The translations under genes and the position numbers were made by a program. Positions 34,403-47,460 of a DNA stretch of 64,000 nucleotides are shown here, in pieces. The notes under the pieces were generated by a model. It ran no database searches, had not been told where the DNA came from, and worked only from the letters and a program-made list of their open reading frames with translations. Source of the DNA: Blumeriella jaapii (lineage: Eukaryota > Ascomycota > Leotiomycetes > Helotiales > Drepanopezizaceae); NCBI GenBank assembly GCA_009599575.1, contig VWND01000001.1, forward strand, positions 2,418,001 to 2,482,000, read 5' to 3'. The first letter of the stretch is position 1. Each line of letters opens with the position of its first letter.

Positions 34403-36262
34403 GGCGAATCTCCAGAAGCAGTGGGTGGCTTGAAGACGTTCGATGGGGGATCGTTTGTGGTCACGATGTTTGATGTTGAGATAGAGAGATGACAAGGGAC
34501 GGCCGTGCTCGTGTCGTACAGTACAGTACAGTACATGTACATACAGTACGTAGATGAGATGGCGGATGGCGTAGCAATACCGCAATTCAGAGGTCCAGCC
34601 AAGCTCAATTCCACAGGCAAGATACAACACAAGATGGAGTCGTTGCGCTGGGATGCGACATGGGGAATTGAAGGAAGTAGACCAAGAAACTTGTCTGCGA
34701 GTGGAGAGTTGAGCGAGCTCGATCGAATCTGAGACCCTCGGTTAAGTGTAACGCATCACGTGAGGCATCACAACAACTCGGGTACTTGGAATGACACCCA
34801 GCAATGATGAGGATACCAACTCCCATGCTGACCTTCGCGGCCGGCGATAGCTCCAAGGAGTGGGTCGAGAGGCGCTTGGGCTTATCGATGCCGATGAAGT
34901 CGAGTTTGGCGGAGGACTGCTGCCCCAAGAGCCAGTGGCTCTTGCGAGATTCGCCAGTTTAGATTCTTGATGCCCATTCGAAATCCCGTCGCCATTCACC
35001 TTGTAATCCGGCGTGGCTCAAGCGATCAAGATGTTGGTATTCGCAGAATCGGTCCATTGGCTGTTGTCATTCTGCGTCGGGGATCTGTAGAATAGCGTCG
35101 ACGAGGTAGACGTGAAGGCAGACTGACATTGGGAAGGAATCCTTCCCTGCAGACGCAGAGTTGCTGCGACGCATCGGACAGACATGAATCAGTAGATGGC
35201 GGCGGGTCAGCGCTTATGAAGGGCAGTAGACAATTGCGGTCGTGTCGCTTTCAATGTTTAGATCTATCTCGTCCTGGCCGGCCGAAATTACATTCCGGTT
35301 GCACTGGCCGAGCCGGATGGGCATTGCGCTGGTTTGTCTGCTCTACATCAGTACTTCATTGGGATCGAGCTCTTGAGAGTTGTAGTACAGCAGTGGAGGC
35401 TCCCCCCAGCATAGCCTCTGTTAGTAGATACATGATAGAAAAAGGCCGCCAGACGACTATCGATCGACCCCACAAGCTTCCGAATTTGACAAGTTCGGGC
35501 TGGTCAGGATTGAATACTCATGATCTCTCTCATAAGCGAATCAATGAGTGAATTCGTCTCTTACTTCTAGCGCGACTGCTAAGGGAAGGGCGAGGTGCAG
35601 TACTGTACAGGAGGTATAAAACAGCAATTTCCTCCTACAGTTTTAGAAACTCATGCACGTGCACATTCATCGATCGCCTTGTCAGGTAGCAGTGGTGCCA
35701 CCTGCGCAACAGTATTCTTGCGTACCTGCTTGCAAGTGTGATTTCTCTCTCGCATGCGGAAGTTCTGTCCCGTTTAGAAGCTCGGAAATCCAACACCAGT
35801 TACTGTACTGTAGCTTTTTGCAAGCAACTAATTCTTTTTCTCGGTTTCTGCTGTCATTCTAACTTCCTGCTAACAATTGTTTCTCGAACTTCAATTCCAG
35901 CCTTTAGACCCTGGACGCTCTAATCAGTCATTCATGCGTGACACTTTCGAATGTCATGACTTCAAGCAACAAAGTAAGAGTGAATGTCTAGGCAGGGTCA
36001 TATCGTTCAGATGAATAGCCTCGCGGCTGGCTTGGCGAGTAAGTCGAATGCAACGGAAAGATGGAATCTGTAAACCGCAAACGGAACATATGGAGTGTGA
36101 GAAAATTCCCCTTGTATGAATCGATATTCAAGAATTGAAAATTGACGGTCGAGACGGGATCATAAACATCGCTTAGCATGTAACCTCCACTCAGGTTGCC
36201 GAGGTGGCAAGGCTCACGAGGCTGAACCTCACAACTTCAACACAGACTTCTCCTTCAGCAGC
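34403..36262. other. 1.9-kb stretch without a supported gene
   Basis: Contains GTACAGTA/TACTGTAC words at 34516-34528, 35601 and 35811. Minus-strand frames at 34605-34999 and a plus frame at 35129-35551 show no recognisable domain or clean exon structure. The last 200 bp form the ERCC1-like gene's upstream region. Confidence 0.4.
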
Positions 36263-37453
36263 ATGGCCATGGACGACGACGACGAATTTGGCGCCGATGC
36301 CGACTTTCTCGCAGCGCTCGCAGCATCGTCAGATACGCCTGCTCCCCCTCGAGTCCAACAGCCACCGCCTCAACGAATCACGCAGCCCACGCCTCAGCGT
36401 CTTGACCGCGCCCCTCCTCCCCCCACAACGTCCACAGGACCCAAAGTCGTGCAGCCCACGCCTCAAGCCATCGCCTCCCGTACAACAGGATCATCGATTC
36501 TCGTCTCGCCGCGCCAGAAAGGAAACCCGATCCTCACGAACCTGCGTAGCTTCGCCTGGGAGTACTCGGACATACCCTCAGATTATGTGCTCGGCGCGAC
36601 GACAGGCGCATTGTTCTTGTCGCTGAAATACCACCGGCTACATCCCGAATACATCTACAACCGTATCAAAGGACTGCAGGGCAAGTACAACCTGAGAATT
36701 GTGCTTACGATGGTGGATATCCAGAACCACGAGGAGTCTCTGAAGGAACTGTCCAAAACCAGTCTCGTCAACAATGTCACGGTCATCCTCTGTTGGAGCG
36801 CGGCCGAAGCCGCACGGTATCTCGAGCTGTACAAAAGCTACGAGCACGCGAATGCTAGCGCCATCCGAGGCACCGAGAGCAAGGGATACGCGGAGAAGAT
36901 GGTGGATTTTGTGACGGTGCCGAGGAGCATCAACAAAACGGATGCTGTGAGCATTGTCAGTGCGTTTGGAAGTGTTCGAGGGGCGGTCAATGCTAGGCCG
37001 GAGGAAGTCGCTGTCGTGGGCGGTTGGGGAGAGAAGAAGGTGAAGAGGTGGTGTGCTGTTGTCGACGAACCTTTTAGGGCTAGGAAGGCTACCAAGAAAG
37101 ATGCAAGTGCAACTGCAGGGAATGGGGTCTTGGACAGGGCGAGACCGTTGAGTACGGTACCTCTGAGGAGCATGCATTCTACGGGTGAGGGTGGTGACGC
37201 TGTGCCTGGCACGTCGAGAGAGGCCTCCGCTACTGGCACGGGGAAGCCTAGAGAGCCCGAGGCGGCGAAACCCCCTGAAAGCGAGCAGTTTCAAATGTGG
37301 GATCCGGATGATGATGACGAGGACGCTTTGATTGCAGCGGCTATTGAAGAGGAGCAACGGGTGGAAGCGGGGAAAAGAAGAGAACGGGCTCACAAAGACA
37401 ATGAGTTGAGCGGTGGAGTAGCAGCTGCGCTGGCGAAGCTGAGAGAAACGTAG
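36263..37453 (+). CDS. RAD10: ERCC1/Rad10-type structure-specific nuclease subunit
   Basis: Non-catalytic partner of the XPF/Rad1 nuclease in nucleotide excision repair and single-strand annealing. A single exon of 396 residues. The acidic start MAMDDDDEFGADADFLAALA is followed by a Pro/Gln-rich linker. The central domain begins SSILVSPRQKGNPILTNLRS, a hallmark of ERCC1, and continues DYVLGATTGALFLSLKYHRLHPEYI and KYNLRIVLTMVDIQNHEESLKEL. The helix-hairpin-helix tail contains INKTDAVSIVSAFGSVRG. The remaining C-terminal extension is polar with an acidic patch (WDPDDDDED) and an EEEQR helix, longer than in the animal protein. Confidence 0.95.
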   Translation: MAMDDDDEFGADADFLAALAASSDTPAPPRVQQPPPQRITQPTPQRLDRAPPPPTTSTGPKVVQPTPQAIASRTTGSSILVSPRQKGNPILTNLRSFAWEYSDIPSDYVLGATTGALFLSLKYHRLHPEYIYNRIKGLQGKYNLRIVLTMVDIQNHEESLKELSKTSLVNNVTVILCWSAAEAARYLELYKSYEHANASAIRGTESKGYAEKMVDFVTVPRSINKTDAVSIVSAFGSVRGAVNARPEEVAVVGGWGEKKVKRWCAVVDEPFRARKATKKDASATAGNGVLDRARPLSTVPLRSMHSTGEGGDAVPGTSREASATGTGKPREPEAAKPPESEQFQMWDPDDDDEDALIAAAIEEEQRVEAGKRRERAHKDNELSGGVAAALAKLRET

Positions 37454-39825
37454 AGACCTTGATAATGAATGATACCTCAACCTTTTTTTTTTGTTCATGT
37501 TCTCTCCCCTTGGTCTTTAGTCTGATAATGAGAATTTGGATCTATATCCTACGATTTAGCATGACTGTTTTAACCGTTCATAGCCCTCTTCTGTTCAGCT
37601 GAAGTTTTTTTTTTTTTTTTTTTTGCAGTATTCAAACGTCGACTACAAATCAGAGATCCCGATTAGCAAACCGGAAGCAGAAAACTTGCGCACGCAATTA
37701 CAACCATGGCAACAACTGCAATAAAATAGTAGGGATTACAATTCTCAACTTTCACCAACCACCTTCAGCTTGATCGATACGCAAGTCCTCTTTCCTTTCC
37801 AGCCAATCAATCTTCTAGCATATTACATCCTATCCACAAATCAATCACGCACGTATGCATCTACTATATGATAAGGTGTCGAGAAGCTGAAAACTTGCTT
37901 TACATCTCTGAACCTCAAGAACCAACTTACGCTAATGCTTTGATACAAATTGTCAGCTTGCCGCTCGCTTAAATAACCCGCTTTTGTTGTGTTCGTTTAA
38001 TCTCTATTTCACTTGGCGCATTTAATAATCAATCTGACCAAAAAGATTGGGAGACATTCAGCCATTGGCAATGCTAATTTCTCTCTTCTTTTAGGAATAA
38101 GCAACGAGAAGTAGGACAGCAGGTATTGATTAACCTACGCGGCAAGGCTGTGCGGTAGTGCTTCGGCGTTCTTGTTGCACGTAAGTCTTCCTTGCCTGAA
38201 GATTTCCATTATCCATTTTCTGGATACTGGGCACCTATACAGTGTACATAGCAGACTTGTCATCGCCATTATTAAATACACTGGTATAAGAGTAATATTG
38301 TAATCTGCAGTTCAGAATACGCTTTACATTACTTGATCATTTTAGAAACATCGAATACGAAGCAATGGTTTTTAGCCACCCTCGAAATAAATATCAATAT
38401 TTTAACTAGTTTTCTATGTCAATTGTACGTCAATTCTTTTGTCAATTCGCATACACATTGCAGTTCGGAACTACATAGCCACCTCTGTCTGAGTTGGCCG
38501 AGTCGAGATGTCAGTTGGCAGCTCGAGCTCCTCCCTCCACCTTCCATGGTACGGAATGCCACATCCATGTCTGGCATCTAGGGAAAAACAAGGACTCTAA
38601 AACAGTCCCGGAATCCATTTCGGTACTTTCCCGCGAGCGAAATATGATTTCTAATACAGTACAACCAGCTAAATGTCCGCCTTGATCAGCCCCAGGAAAT
38701 CAGGCTCATTCTTAAATCCACGATTTGTAAACATTCACCCTAGTCATCTTTTGCCCATACGAGCTTTTGCTACGAAAAGTCGAAGGAGCTGATCACAAAG
38801 CGGGGTTTCCATTCCTGGAGTGAACACGAGGTTATTAGGTAGGTAGGCAACGAAGCTAGTTCGATCTTTCCCGGCCTGGAAAATTCATTTTATCTATCAA
38901 TTTACAGTACTTTACAAGCGATTGTCTGGCAAGTAAAACATACTGTAATACCGTCTGGTAAACTTCCACAAACCAGAAATCATCCCCAAGAGATTAAGGC
39001 GTGGTGGGTGGGTTTGTTTTGTTTTGTTCAGGCCGAGAATAATTAAATGCCGCAACTGTTCTTAATTGTTTATCTATCTAGGTAAGGTATGGCATTTTCC
39101 AGGATATCAGGGCTGGTTATTACCCCCTGTGAAATTGCCTCGTGGATAAAGCTCTGCAATTTTTTCTCGATATATATCTTCTGTTGTCGAATTTCATTTC
39201 GCTGTGAATTCTCTTCATATCGCTATCCACTTTGGTTGTAATCATTTGATGCCAACAATCCTTTTCTCTCATGACATGACCGGAATATCGATCTTCGGTT
39301 ATCGGCTTCAAGAAACAAGTCTATCTATGCCTTTCCAAAGTAAAACGGGCTGTAGACGGAGCCGTGGACGGATAGCTGTCGCTTTCCACCCTATCCCTCG
39401 GTACTGTACATACTGTGTTGCTAAGCAGGCAAGCGGTTAGTTATCATATGCTTTCTCGCTATATGGTGAAAGGTTGAAGGGGGATGGGAAAGTGAATGAA
39501 TGAATGTAATACTTGATCAGGCTGTCGCTGCTTAGGTGTGTCTCGGTACTAACAAAGCAATGCCAAAATGTATGCTCAACTTGAGTGTGGCTGCGCTTAC
39601 CCTTTTTGGTAGGGGCTGCTTCATCGAAGTAGGATAAATAGTTTGTCGAGGATCTTCTAGTAAATTCAACAGCATACTTCGGGAGAGGAAGAGGCCTGGC
39701 TATGAAAAAACTCGTAATCTGCGAAGTCAATAATACAGCAATAATATTATAAAGATACAAGATAGGTAGGTTAAGCAATAATATCATATACATACCAGCT
39801 AAGTCAAGCAATGTTATACACACAC

Positions 39826-39876
<51 letters not shown>

Positions 39877-40189
39877 TATATATATATCATGCTACTACTG
39901 TAAATAGAGATGCAACGTTGATCTGTTTCCTTTCATCTTCCTTTCTCCTTTCCAGTCCCTCCCATTCCCTTCCAGCCCAGCCCAGCCCAGCCCAGCCGAG
40001 CGTAGCCCAGGAGAGCTGCCTCCTTTCTCCAAAAAGAAATCTATATAAATATGTATGTATATGTATATGTATGGTGAAAATAGGAAAAAGTCATGTGAAT
40101 CGTGATGCCATCTTTCTACCAACCCACTAATCATCTCTCCTCGCGCAAAAGAACATGATCGTAGCATCAGCCTTTCCCTTTTCACATTG

Positions 40190-40223
<34 letters not shown>

Positions 40224-40248
40224 AGACTTCAATACATCGAGTCTCAAC
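37454..40248. other. 2.8-kb AT-rich, gene-free region with microsatellites
   Basis: Visibly AT-richer than the rest of the window. It contains a poly-T tract (about 37607-37624), a CACATA array at about 39821-39880, a GCCCA run near 39975-39997, TATGTA repeats near 40048-40073, and a poly-A tract of about 30 at 40190-40220. No frame looks like a gene; the frame at 39437-39877 is a translation of the CACATA array. Confidence 0.6.
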
Positions 40249-42270
40249 TCAAACCCTACTTCCCTTCCCCTTCTCATCCCCCGTGAGCCTCTGCCGCTCC
40301 CCATCGCGCGAGCTCTCCCCCCTCAGAAAGCTCACCCCGCGCCTCACAAGACCCGAATCGACGGCGCTTGGATCCCTCTCGAACACGCCATTGACGACCA
40401 TCAGCGCGCCGACAAAGACCCACACCTCGCCGCCGCGGACGCCGCGCCACCAGCCGCGCTTGCGGCCCACCTTCCACGCGCTGTCGAGGCTGGCCCGGAG
40501 CGCGTACATGAACTCGCCCTTGGCCTCGCGCCGCACGACGTACCCCCACAGCCCGCCGAGGAACGCCGAGGAAGAAGCGCTGCGTCGCGAGCAGCTTGGC
40601 CGGGAAGTGCTGCTGGAAGAGGCAGATGGCGGCCCAGGAGGTGCCGATGCTGCCTGCGGCGAAGAGGGAGTAGCGCAGGATGCGCGACGCGAGAGCATGG
40701 AGGGAGGTGAGCGGCGAGGCGTAGAAGCGCCGGTAGGCGGGGAGCGAGAGCACCGCGAAGACGAGCGTGAAGAAGCGGGCCAGAGGCGGGAAGGTCGCCA
40801 GGTAGTGCGAGAGGTAGGCGCGCGTGCAGGATGGGTCGGAGGGGTGCAAGGCGGCGCAGGTGAGCGAGGGGATGAGGGGGTGCGCCGAGGACGTGATGGG
40901 CGAGATGGTCGCGAGCGTGGCTGGGAGGGTCGGCGTGTTGGGGAAGAGGATGGGCGAGACGAACTTGCTGCGATGAAGCGTTAACCGGGCCAACAAGGGA
41001 CTCGCACGCCCAACCGCACAGCACCTACGGGTAGTCGAGCCGGGCCATCTCGGCCAGGGCATCCACCAGCTGGTACGGGCCCGGCCAGGACAGCGAGGGG
41101 GGGTAGTCGGCGGGCCGGCGCTGCACGTACGTCGGCGAGTATTTCATGATGAAGTCGCCGTATGCCTATCGCCGCGTCAGCCCAGCGTCGCCCCGGCTCG
41201 GGTCCGGCAGGGGACGACGGACCGTGGGAAAACAGTCGCGATCGAAGACGAAGGCGTGCAACAGCTGCCCGCTGGTGAGGGGGAACAGCAGCCAGCGCCC
41301 CCACCACCACGGCTTCTCCCAGCCCTTCCCCTCCGCGGCCCGGGGCGTCCAGAGCCAGGCTTCGGCCTCGGCGAGGTTGTACGCGAACTCGGCCGCTCTG
41401 CTGAGGGCATAGATCGCGATCGAAAGCCGCAGCTGCTCGGCGGGATTGATGGCCAAGGCGAAGCCGGCCAGACTGGCGCCGATGGCGGGCGCGAGCGAGG
41501 AGGTGAGCGTCTTGGAGGTGCGTTTGTTGCGCTGTCGAAAGGGGCGCGCTTCGGGCGCGAGGAGATGCGCGCGCAGACGCGTGAAGAAGCGGAAGAGGAG
41601 TCGGTGGAGCAGGAGGATCGCAGAGAGGGAGAGGGAGAGCCGGAAGTTGGGAGCGCGGTAGAAGGGCGTGGCCTGGGTCCTGCGCTCGCGGTGTTAGCCA
41701 TCATCTTCACAGCGTTGTCGTAGTCGCCCTCCATCTTCCAGGCGTCGTCGCCATGGTCGCCGTGTTGGCCATCCATCTTCACAGCCGTCGTCGCCATGCT
41801 GGCCATGCTGGCCATGCTCGCCCTGCTCGCCCGCATCCCACCCACAGGGCGCGTAGGAGGAAAGCAGACCTACCGCACATCCCCCCTCCTCCTCCTCCCC
41901 AGCACCCTCTCCGTGATCAAGGCCCAGACCTTCAAGGCCGCACTGCTCGCGACGAAGAGCCTCAAGCTCGCCCGCACCGCCGCGGCGTTGAAGTCCCGTC
42001 CCAGCCCAGCCGCAGCCGGGTCGGCGTCGGCGCCGGCGCTGCCTCCCCCCTCGCCGGCCAGCCGCTCCACCCGCGCGACGCTCGGCGTGGCCCGCTTCAG
42101 AACCCGCGAGCGCGACAGGATGTACCGGTGCAGCGTCTCGTACTCGCGCGCCGAGATGGTGTAGCGCAGCGCGTGCGGAGGATGGGATCCGTGGTGGACT
42201 TGGCTGACAGTCGGTTTCTGTCTTCTCCGCCGACGATGTCTTCCTTGCTTCCTGGCGTTGAGTCTGCCAT
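40249..42270 (-). CDS. TMEM135-like multi-pass membrane protein, two frame breaks
   Basis: Resembles the TMEM135/PMP52 family, linked in animals to peroxisomes and mitochondria. The ATG at 42270 starts MADSTPGSKEDIVGG and reaches DPILR, where the frame must change (near 42171-42176) to continue LRYTISAREYETLHRYILSR. Next exons contain DFNAAAVRASLRLFVASSAALK, TPFYRAPNFRLSLSLSAILLLH, INPAEQLRLSIAIYALSRAAEF, GQLLHAFVFDRDCFP and ADYPPSLSWPGPYQLVDALA. The following exon has the Cys pair segment CAALHPSDPSCTRAYL and FFTLVFAVLSLPAYRRFY. A second frame change near 40560-40575 joins LLATQRFFLG to GLWGYVVRREAKGEFMYALR. The end reads GDEKGKGSRV. Each break is cured by one added base, in GC-rich DNA. Exon edges are partly inferred. 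Confidence 0.68.
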
Positions 42271-42327
42271 TTCTGTCTCTCTCCGTGTCTCTCTCTCTCT
42301 TTGTCTCTCTCTCCGTCTTTGTCTCCG

Positions 42328-42361
<34 letters not shown>

Positions 42362-44200
42362 GGCCTTTACACCACCATCACCCTCTCCTGAACCAAGGTT
42401 CCGATCCCGTTCGTGCTCGAGGTTGTGATCGTGTTCGTGCCGCGTTCGTACAACGGTCCTTCTCGTCCCGTTTGTGATGCTGTGTTGAGTCGTGTCGTGG
42501 GTGTTGTGTCGTGTCGTGCGTATTGTGTCGTGTTGTATTGCAGATGATGGAGTTGATACTGTCTACATGCAGTAGTACTGTTAGTACTGTAAGTCGAGGA
42601 AACCCGGGCCGAGCAATCAATCAAGCATGTGGGGAATGCCTCGGCCCGCAGCCCGCAGTCACGTGGGTGTGGACCAGGTTCAGGGGCTCGGGGATTCAGT
42701 ACTACAGTACTTACTGTACTTTATCAACCAAACAACCACATAAACAAACATCAGAAACAAATAATACAGCCAAACAAACAATGCAACCGAACAAACAAAA
42801 GAAAAATACCAAACATCAAAACCAAACCAAACATCAAACAAAAATCAAATCAAAAAACAAAAAAAAACCCCCCATAAAAACGTTAATACTGTAATTACAT
42901 ACAAACATACATACATCATACACATACACATACATACCCCCCCACACACACATATACACATATACATACCCACATACAAACATACATATATATCTTATAC
43001 ACATATACCCACATACATACCCACATACAAACAAACAAACAAACAAAAAACAAACATATCTCCTTAGCAAACCAACACCATCCACCATCCACCATCCACC
43101 ATCCACCATCCACCATCTACCATCTATCATGACAAACATACATACATACAAACAAACAAACAGACAAACATATCAGCTCAGCAAACCAAACCATCCACCA
43201 TCTACCATCTATCATGACAAACATACATACATACAAACAAACAAACAGACAAACATATCAGCTCAGCAAACCAAACCAACACCATCACCATCCACCATCT
43301 ACCATCTACACCAAACTATACAGTAGGTATAAAACAGCAGTGAAATAAACACTAGAGCACGAGCGCGTCGAAGCCCCGCCTGATCTTACGTCGTCGTCGT
43401 TATCGTCATCATCTTACGCCGTCGTCGTCGTCGTCGTCGTCGTTATCGTCGTCGTTATCGTCGTCGTGGCGTTGTGGCATTGACGGTGTGAGGTAGGTAG
43501 TTAGCCAGCTAGCTAGATCGTCGAGGGAGGAGAGAGAGAGAGAGAGAGGAGAGAGAGGAGAGAGAGGAGAGAGAGGAGAGAGAGGAGAGAGAGCAGGCAG
43601 TGGTTCGATGCCATTGCAGCATCTGCAGAGCATGAGGAGGAGGTGCGGAGGAGGAGGAGGAGGAATGGGGAAAGGAAAAAGGAAGAGGAATCGGGGGGGG
43701 TCTAGTGTGAGGTGCAGTACAGTAGGTGCAGTACAGTGCGTGTGGGGAGAGGTGGAACTAATGAATGGCATTACGATTAATCCCAACGAATGGCATTACG
43801 ATTAATCTATCTACATACCTACCCACCTACCCACCCATCCTCTCCCCTCCATCTTGACACATAAGGATACAGAGCCCTTCTCACTGCATCATCTTACCAT
43901 GCTTTCCTCCCAAGACAGCGACAGTCGACGAGCACCATCCAGCAAGCCTGCCAATCCGGGATTTCCCTATTCTTCTTACCCAAGAAGAGAGAAAAAGAAG
44001 GGATGAAGAAAAAAAAAAAAAAAAAAACGAAAGAAAGAAAGAAAGAAAGAAAGAAAAAAAGAAAAAAAGAAAAAAAGAAAGAAACCGAAAAACTCCCCCG
44101 CGTCTTGTGCTCAAGCTCCGCCATATCCCCGACCCATCCACCCAACGCCCTTCCCACGATACACGCGACAAGACAGACAGCCACACGCCCTTGCAAACCA
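42271..44200. other. 1.9-kb block of microsatellites and minisatellites
   Basis: Holds a CT-rich tract (42271-42357), GTGTCGT-type repeats (42485-42540), AAAC/CATA arrays (about 42725-43060), CCATCCA repeats (43080-43130), two nearly identical tandem copies of an approximately 80-bp block (43117-43276), CGT repeats (43417-43470), a GGAGAGA array (about 43528-43592) and an AAAG array (44007-44085). No gene is supported. Confidence 0.65.
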
Positions 44201-47200
44201 TCAATCGAGCTCCGCGGCAGACGCATCGCCCACCGGGATCCGATCTCTCAGCCAGGCGAGAGTGGCCTCGGTGCCCTTCTCCAGAACCGTATGCTTCGGC
44301 ACCCGGAACCGGTTCCCGCTCACATCCAGCGTTTTCAGCCCGTCCGGACCCTCACCGAGCAGGCCAATGCGGGCGTTCAAGCTGTTGAGATCGTTGCTGC
44401 TGCAGTCCAGCACACGGAGACCCTTGACGGATTCGGGAGATAACTCCCGGATCGTGTTATGTGACGCTAGGAGCGTCGCCAGTTGGGGGAAATGAGGTTT
44501 GAGCGGTGGCAGCGAAGTCAGCCGGTTAAAGCTGATGTCGAGTTTCTCCAGCGCCGGCGCTTTGAGGTGCTGGATGATGGGCTGAACCGAGTGGAACGTG
44601 TTGGACGATAAGGAGAGCTCTCTCAGCCGGGGCAGCTCGAGGTCGTCGTGGAAAAAGCGGTCGCTGGTGAGTTCGTTATGAGCGAGACTCAGCGTTGTCA
44701 AGGTGCTTGCAAAGAAGGCAATGGAGGCGGGGATCTCTTTGAAGAGATTGTGATGCAACTCCAGGGTGTAGATAGCGTTGTGGGCGGCCACGTCTGCAGC
44801 AGCGACTGGGTTGAGCGAGTGTGATTGGGTGTTGGAGCGATCAAGGACGCCTCCTTTCCCAACGCGCCAGTCCGAGGATGAGGGTCGAGGGGAAACAGGT
44901 GTGCCGGGGGCGGGGCCACAACCCCCTTCGTGATCGGTGGCTGTCTCGACTGCCTCGGGCTCCAATCTCGCCCGGAGGGTTCTCTTCAGGTCCTCGGCGG
45001 TCATGGCGGAAAACTTCTTTTCCCGGAGCGGGTTGCCACCGATTCTGAAGAGGTCGAGGCTTTCCATGGCGCCGATGCGGTCATCGAGGGTCTTGATGTT
45101 GTTCCCGCTAAAGTTCACATTCTTGATCTTGGGGAGCTTCACAAAGCCATCGGGGATAGCCCCAAGGTTGTTGTCTTCAGCCGACAAGGTGAGAAGCGAC
45201 ACCCAGCTCTCCAGATCCGGAAGCTCACGCAGCCGGTTCGCAGAACAGCTGAGCTGATGTAGAGCCGGAAGCCGCAGCGCCCCGGACACGTCGAGATTCG
45301 TGAGAGCATTGGCGCTTACGTCTAGAATCTGAAGGTGTCGAAGCTCGTCTACTTCTGCGTACATGAGCGTCCCGGTAAGCTGATTTTTCGCCGCTAGAAG
45401 CTCGATGAGAGGCAGGTGGCGGAGTTTTTCAAATGGCAGTGACTTGAACTTGTTGTCGGCGATGTTGAGAACTCGCAAGCGTACGAGATCAGCTAACCCT
45501 TCGGGCAGCGACGTGAGCGCGTTGGTTTGGAGGTCGAGGACTTCCAAGCTGGTGAGCGTAGTGATACCGGGATCTAGAGGACCAGTCAATCCGTTGTTGG
45601 CAATCTTCAGATCGCGAAGGGACGGGATCTGCGAGATCACTTGGAACGCATCGTTTCCGAGCTTGTTGTTTGACTACACGTGGTTAGTGCGATGTGGATA
45701 ACCGAGAGAGCGACATACAAGATTCAGAGTGGTAAGCAACTCCAGCCTTCTGAGGCCCAGAGGAAGTGCTATCAAGACATTGCCATGCAGATCCAGTGCC
45801 TCGAGGCCTGTTTTATGTTAGCGTCGTGCCAGCACAAAGCTCAAGTGGGGGTATAATAGCCCGAATGGTGAGTGCATGCTTACCCCCAAACTGATTGCCT
45901 TTGGCATCCTCATCATCTGCCATCTCGCGTGGGTCGACATCCGGAAAGATGTCGTCGGAAATCAACTCCAGCTCGTTCCCAGCCGCAAGAAATCGGGTCA
46001 AGTCCACAGATTCTGCCCAAGCACCGCCTTGCGCATCGATCGAATCGAGGTTGTACATGCTCATCACCTCATCTGGAATCTGCTTGAAGCCCATGGCGGA
46101 GATGTTGAGACGGCCATCCGTTCGGGCGGCGTCAATGCGTTTCCGGAGAAGTCCTCGGGCACCATTCTCCTGGACCCGCTGGTTGAAGGGGTCATCGCTG
46201 AGCCCAAAATCAAAAGTGCCCGACGCCATGAGCGGCGACTCGAGGCTCTCAGAGCCCACAGAGTCGATGGTGGATGGCTGTCTTGCGGCCGCAGCCCGCT
46301 TCGCCGCCTTTGCCTTCATGATCTGGTCACGCAAGGCAGAAGATGACTTCCTGGGGGTCGTACTTGGTTCGTCCGCGGGCCCGGTTGACAACGTCGTAGC
46401 GCGCGACACCTGGGACGTGGTTGACGATGCTCCGGACGAGCCCGTAGAGACTGCAGCTGGCTTCTTCTTCACATAGCCTATTCGGTCCGGGTCCGCAGAC
46501 TGATTGAGCGTTTGCGAAGATGGTTTGCGGAAGAGCCCATTCACCGAGGGGCGGGATTTTAGAGGCCGGGCCGCCAGAGTCTTGCTTCCTGATTTGATGG
46601 TGGGAAGGGGTCCTTTCTTGACCGGACTGGACGATATGCACGTGGAAGCGCTCAGAGCTGCTGGCAGCTTTGGCATCTCCGGCGGTCCCATACTCTTCCT
46701 CGCTGGCGCTTTCGCCGCCTCGGCGGTCCCGGGCCGCTTCAGTTGCGCCATCATGTGCAGTGATGCTTGCGGAGGCCGGAAGGTATTGGTCGAGGCACGG
46801 AAATCCATGGGGATGGCGTTCGCCGCGCCCAGGCCCGAGTCCGCACTCGAGGTTGGTCTGGAGCTGACGGCCCTGGACGGAGGTCTCACGGGGCTCTCGG
46901 CTTGGAAGAAGCTCGATCCCCGGCGGCGGGTGATGGCCGGAGAGGACGGTATGTTCTGGAGGGTTTCCATCGTTCGCTCGGACAAAGAAGGCCGGGGCCG
47001 GCGCGACGCATCCTTGGGCTTGGTGTCTGGCACCACGGCACCCTCGCCGTGAGCTGCGGCTTCACCGTCCTCCTGGTCTTCTCTCCTGGGCCGGCTGCGG
47101 CTGGAGGGATGGCAGGGAGGGCTTCCGAAACAGCACCTCCTCGCTCGCTCTCGTCCGCAGCGGGCGGGCTGTCGTCGGGGTATGTATGACGGTGGCACTC

Positions 47201-47460
47201 GACACATCGCGGTCGCGCGTGGTGATGCTGGACTGGCGTTTGCCCGGGCTGGAAGGGCCTCGCGGCTTCGCGACGGTCGAGAGGGCATCTCGCGCGGCCG
47301 CGCTTCGCAGTCGTGGATTGGAGATGCTGCTGAGCCTGGACGACGGCGGCGGCGGTTGCAGACGGTCTCTCGAGGGGGGGGATCGCAAGCTGGGGACGGG
47401 GAGTCGGGAGGGTCGAGGGAGCCCGGACGGCCGGTCTGCTGGGGGTGGAGGCGGATTCAT
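44201..47460 (-). CDS. Leucine-rich repeat protein, LRRC40-like
   Basis: The ATG at 47460 opens a Pro/Ser/Arg-rich head (MNPPPPPADRPSGLPRPSRL). Near 47070-47100 the frame has to change from SLPSLQPQPAQE to the frame reading RPSLSERTMETLQNIPSSPA, by indel or an intron I cannot place. The middle is a long low-complexity Ser/Thr/Lys region. LRRs start around GRLNISAMGFKQIPDEVMSM and continue after introns at about 45830-45885 and 45673-45719. About fifteen LxxLxLxxNxL units follow to 44201, including LEVLDLQTNALTSLPEGLA and LTTLSLAHNELT. A short insert (about 44800-44960, GPAPGTPVSPRPSSS) interrupts the array. No signal peptide or membrane segment is seen, so it is probably an intracellular scaffold. 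Partners are unknown. Confidence 0.82.

Noticed and set aside
40187..40984. 265-residue plus-strand open frame starting in the poly-A tract
   Set aside because: It is the antisense shadow of the GC-rich TMEM135-like gene; it begins with a Lys run translated from poly-A and shows no domain.
42900..43280. CRISPR-like array of spaced repeats
   Set aside because: The repeats are microsatellite words without unique spacers of constant length, in a eukaryotic genome.
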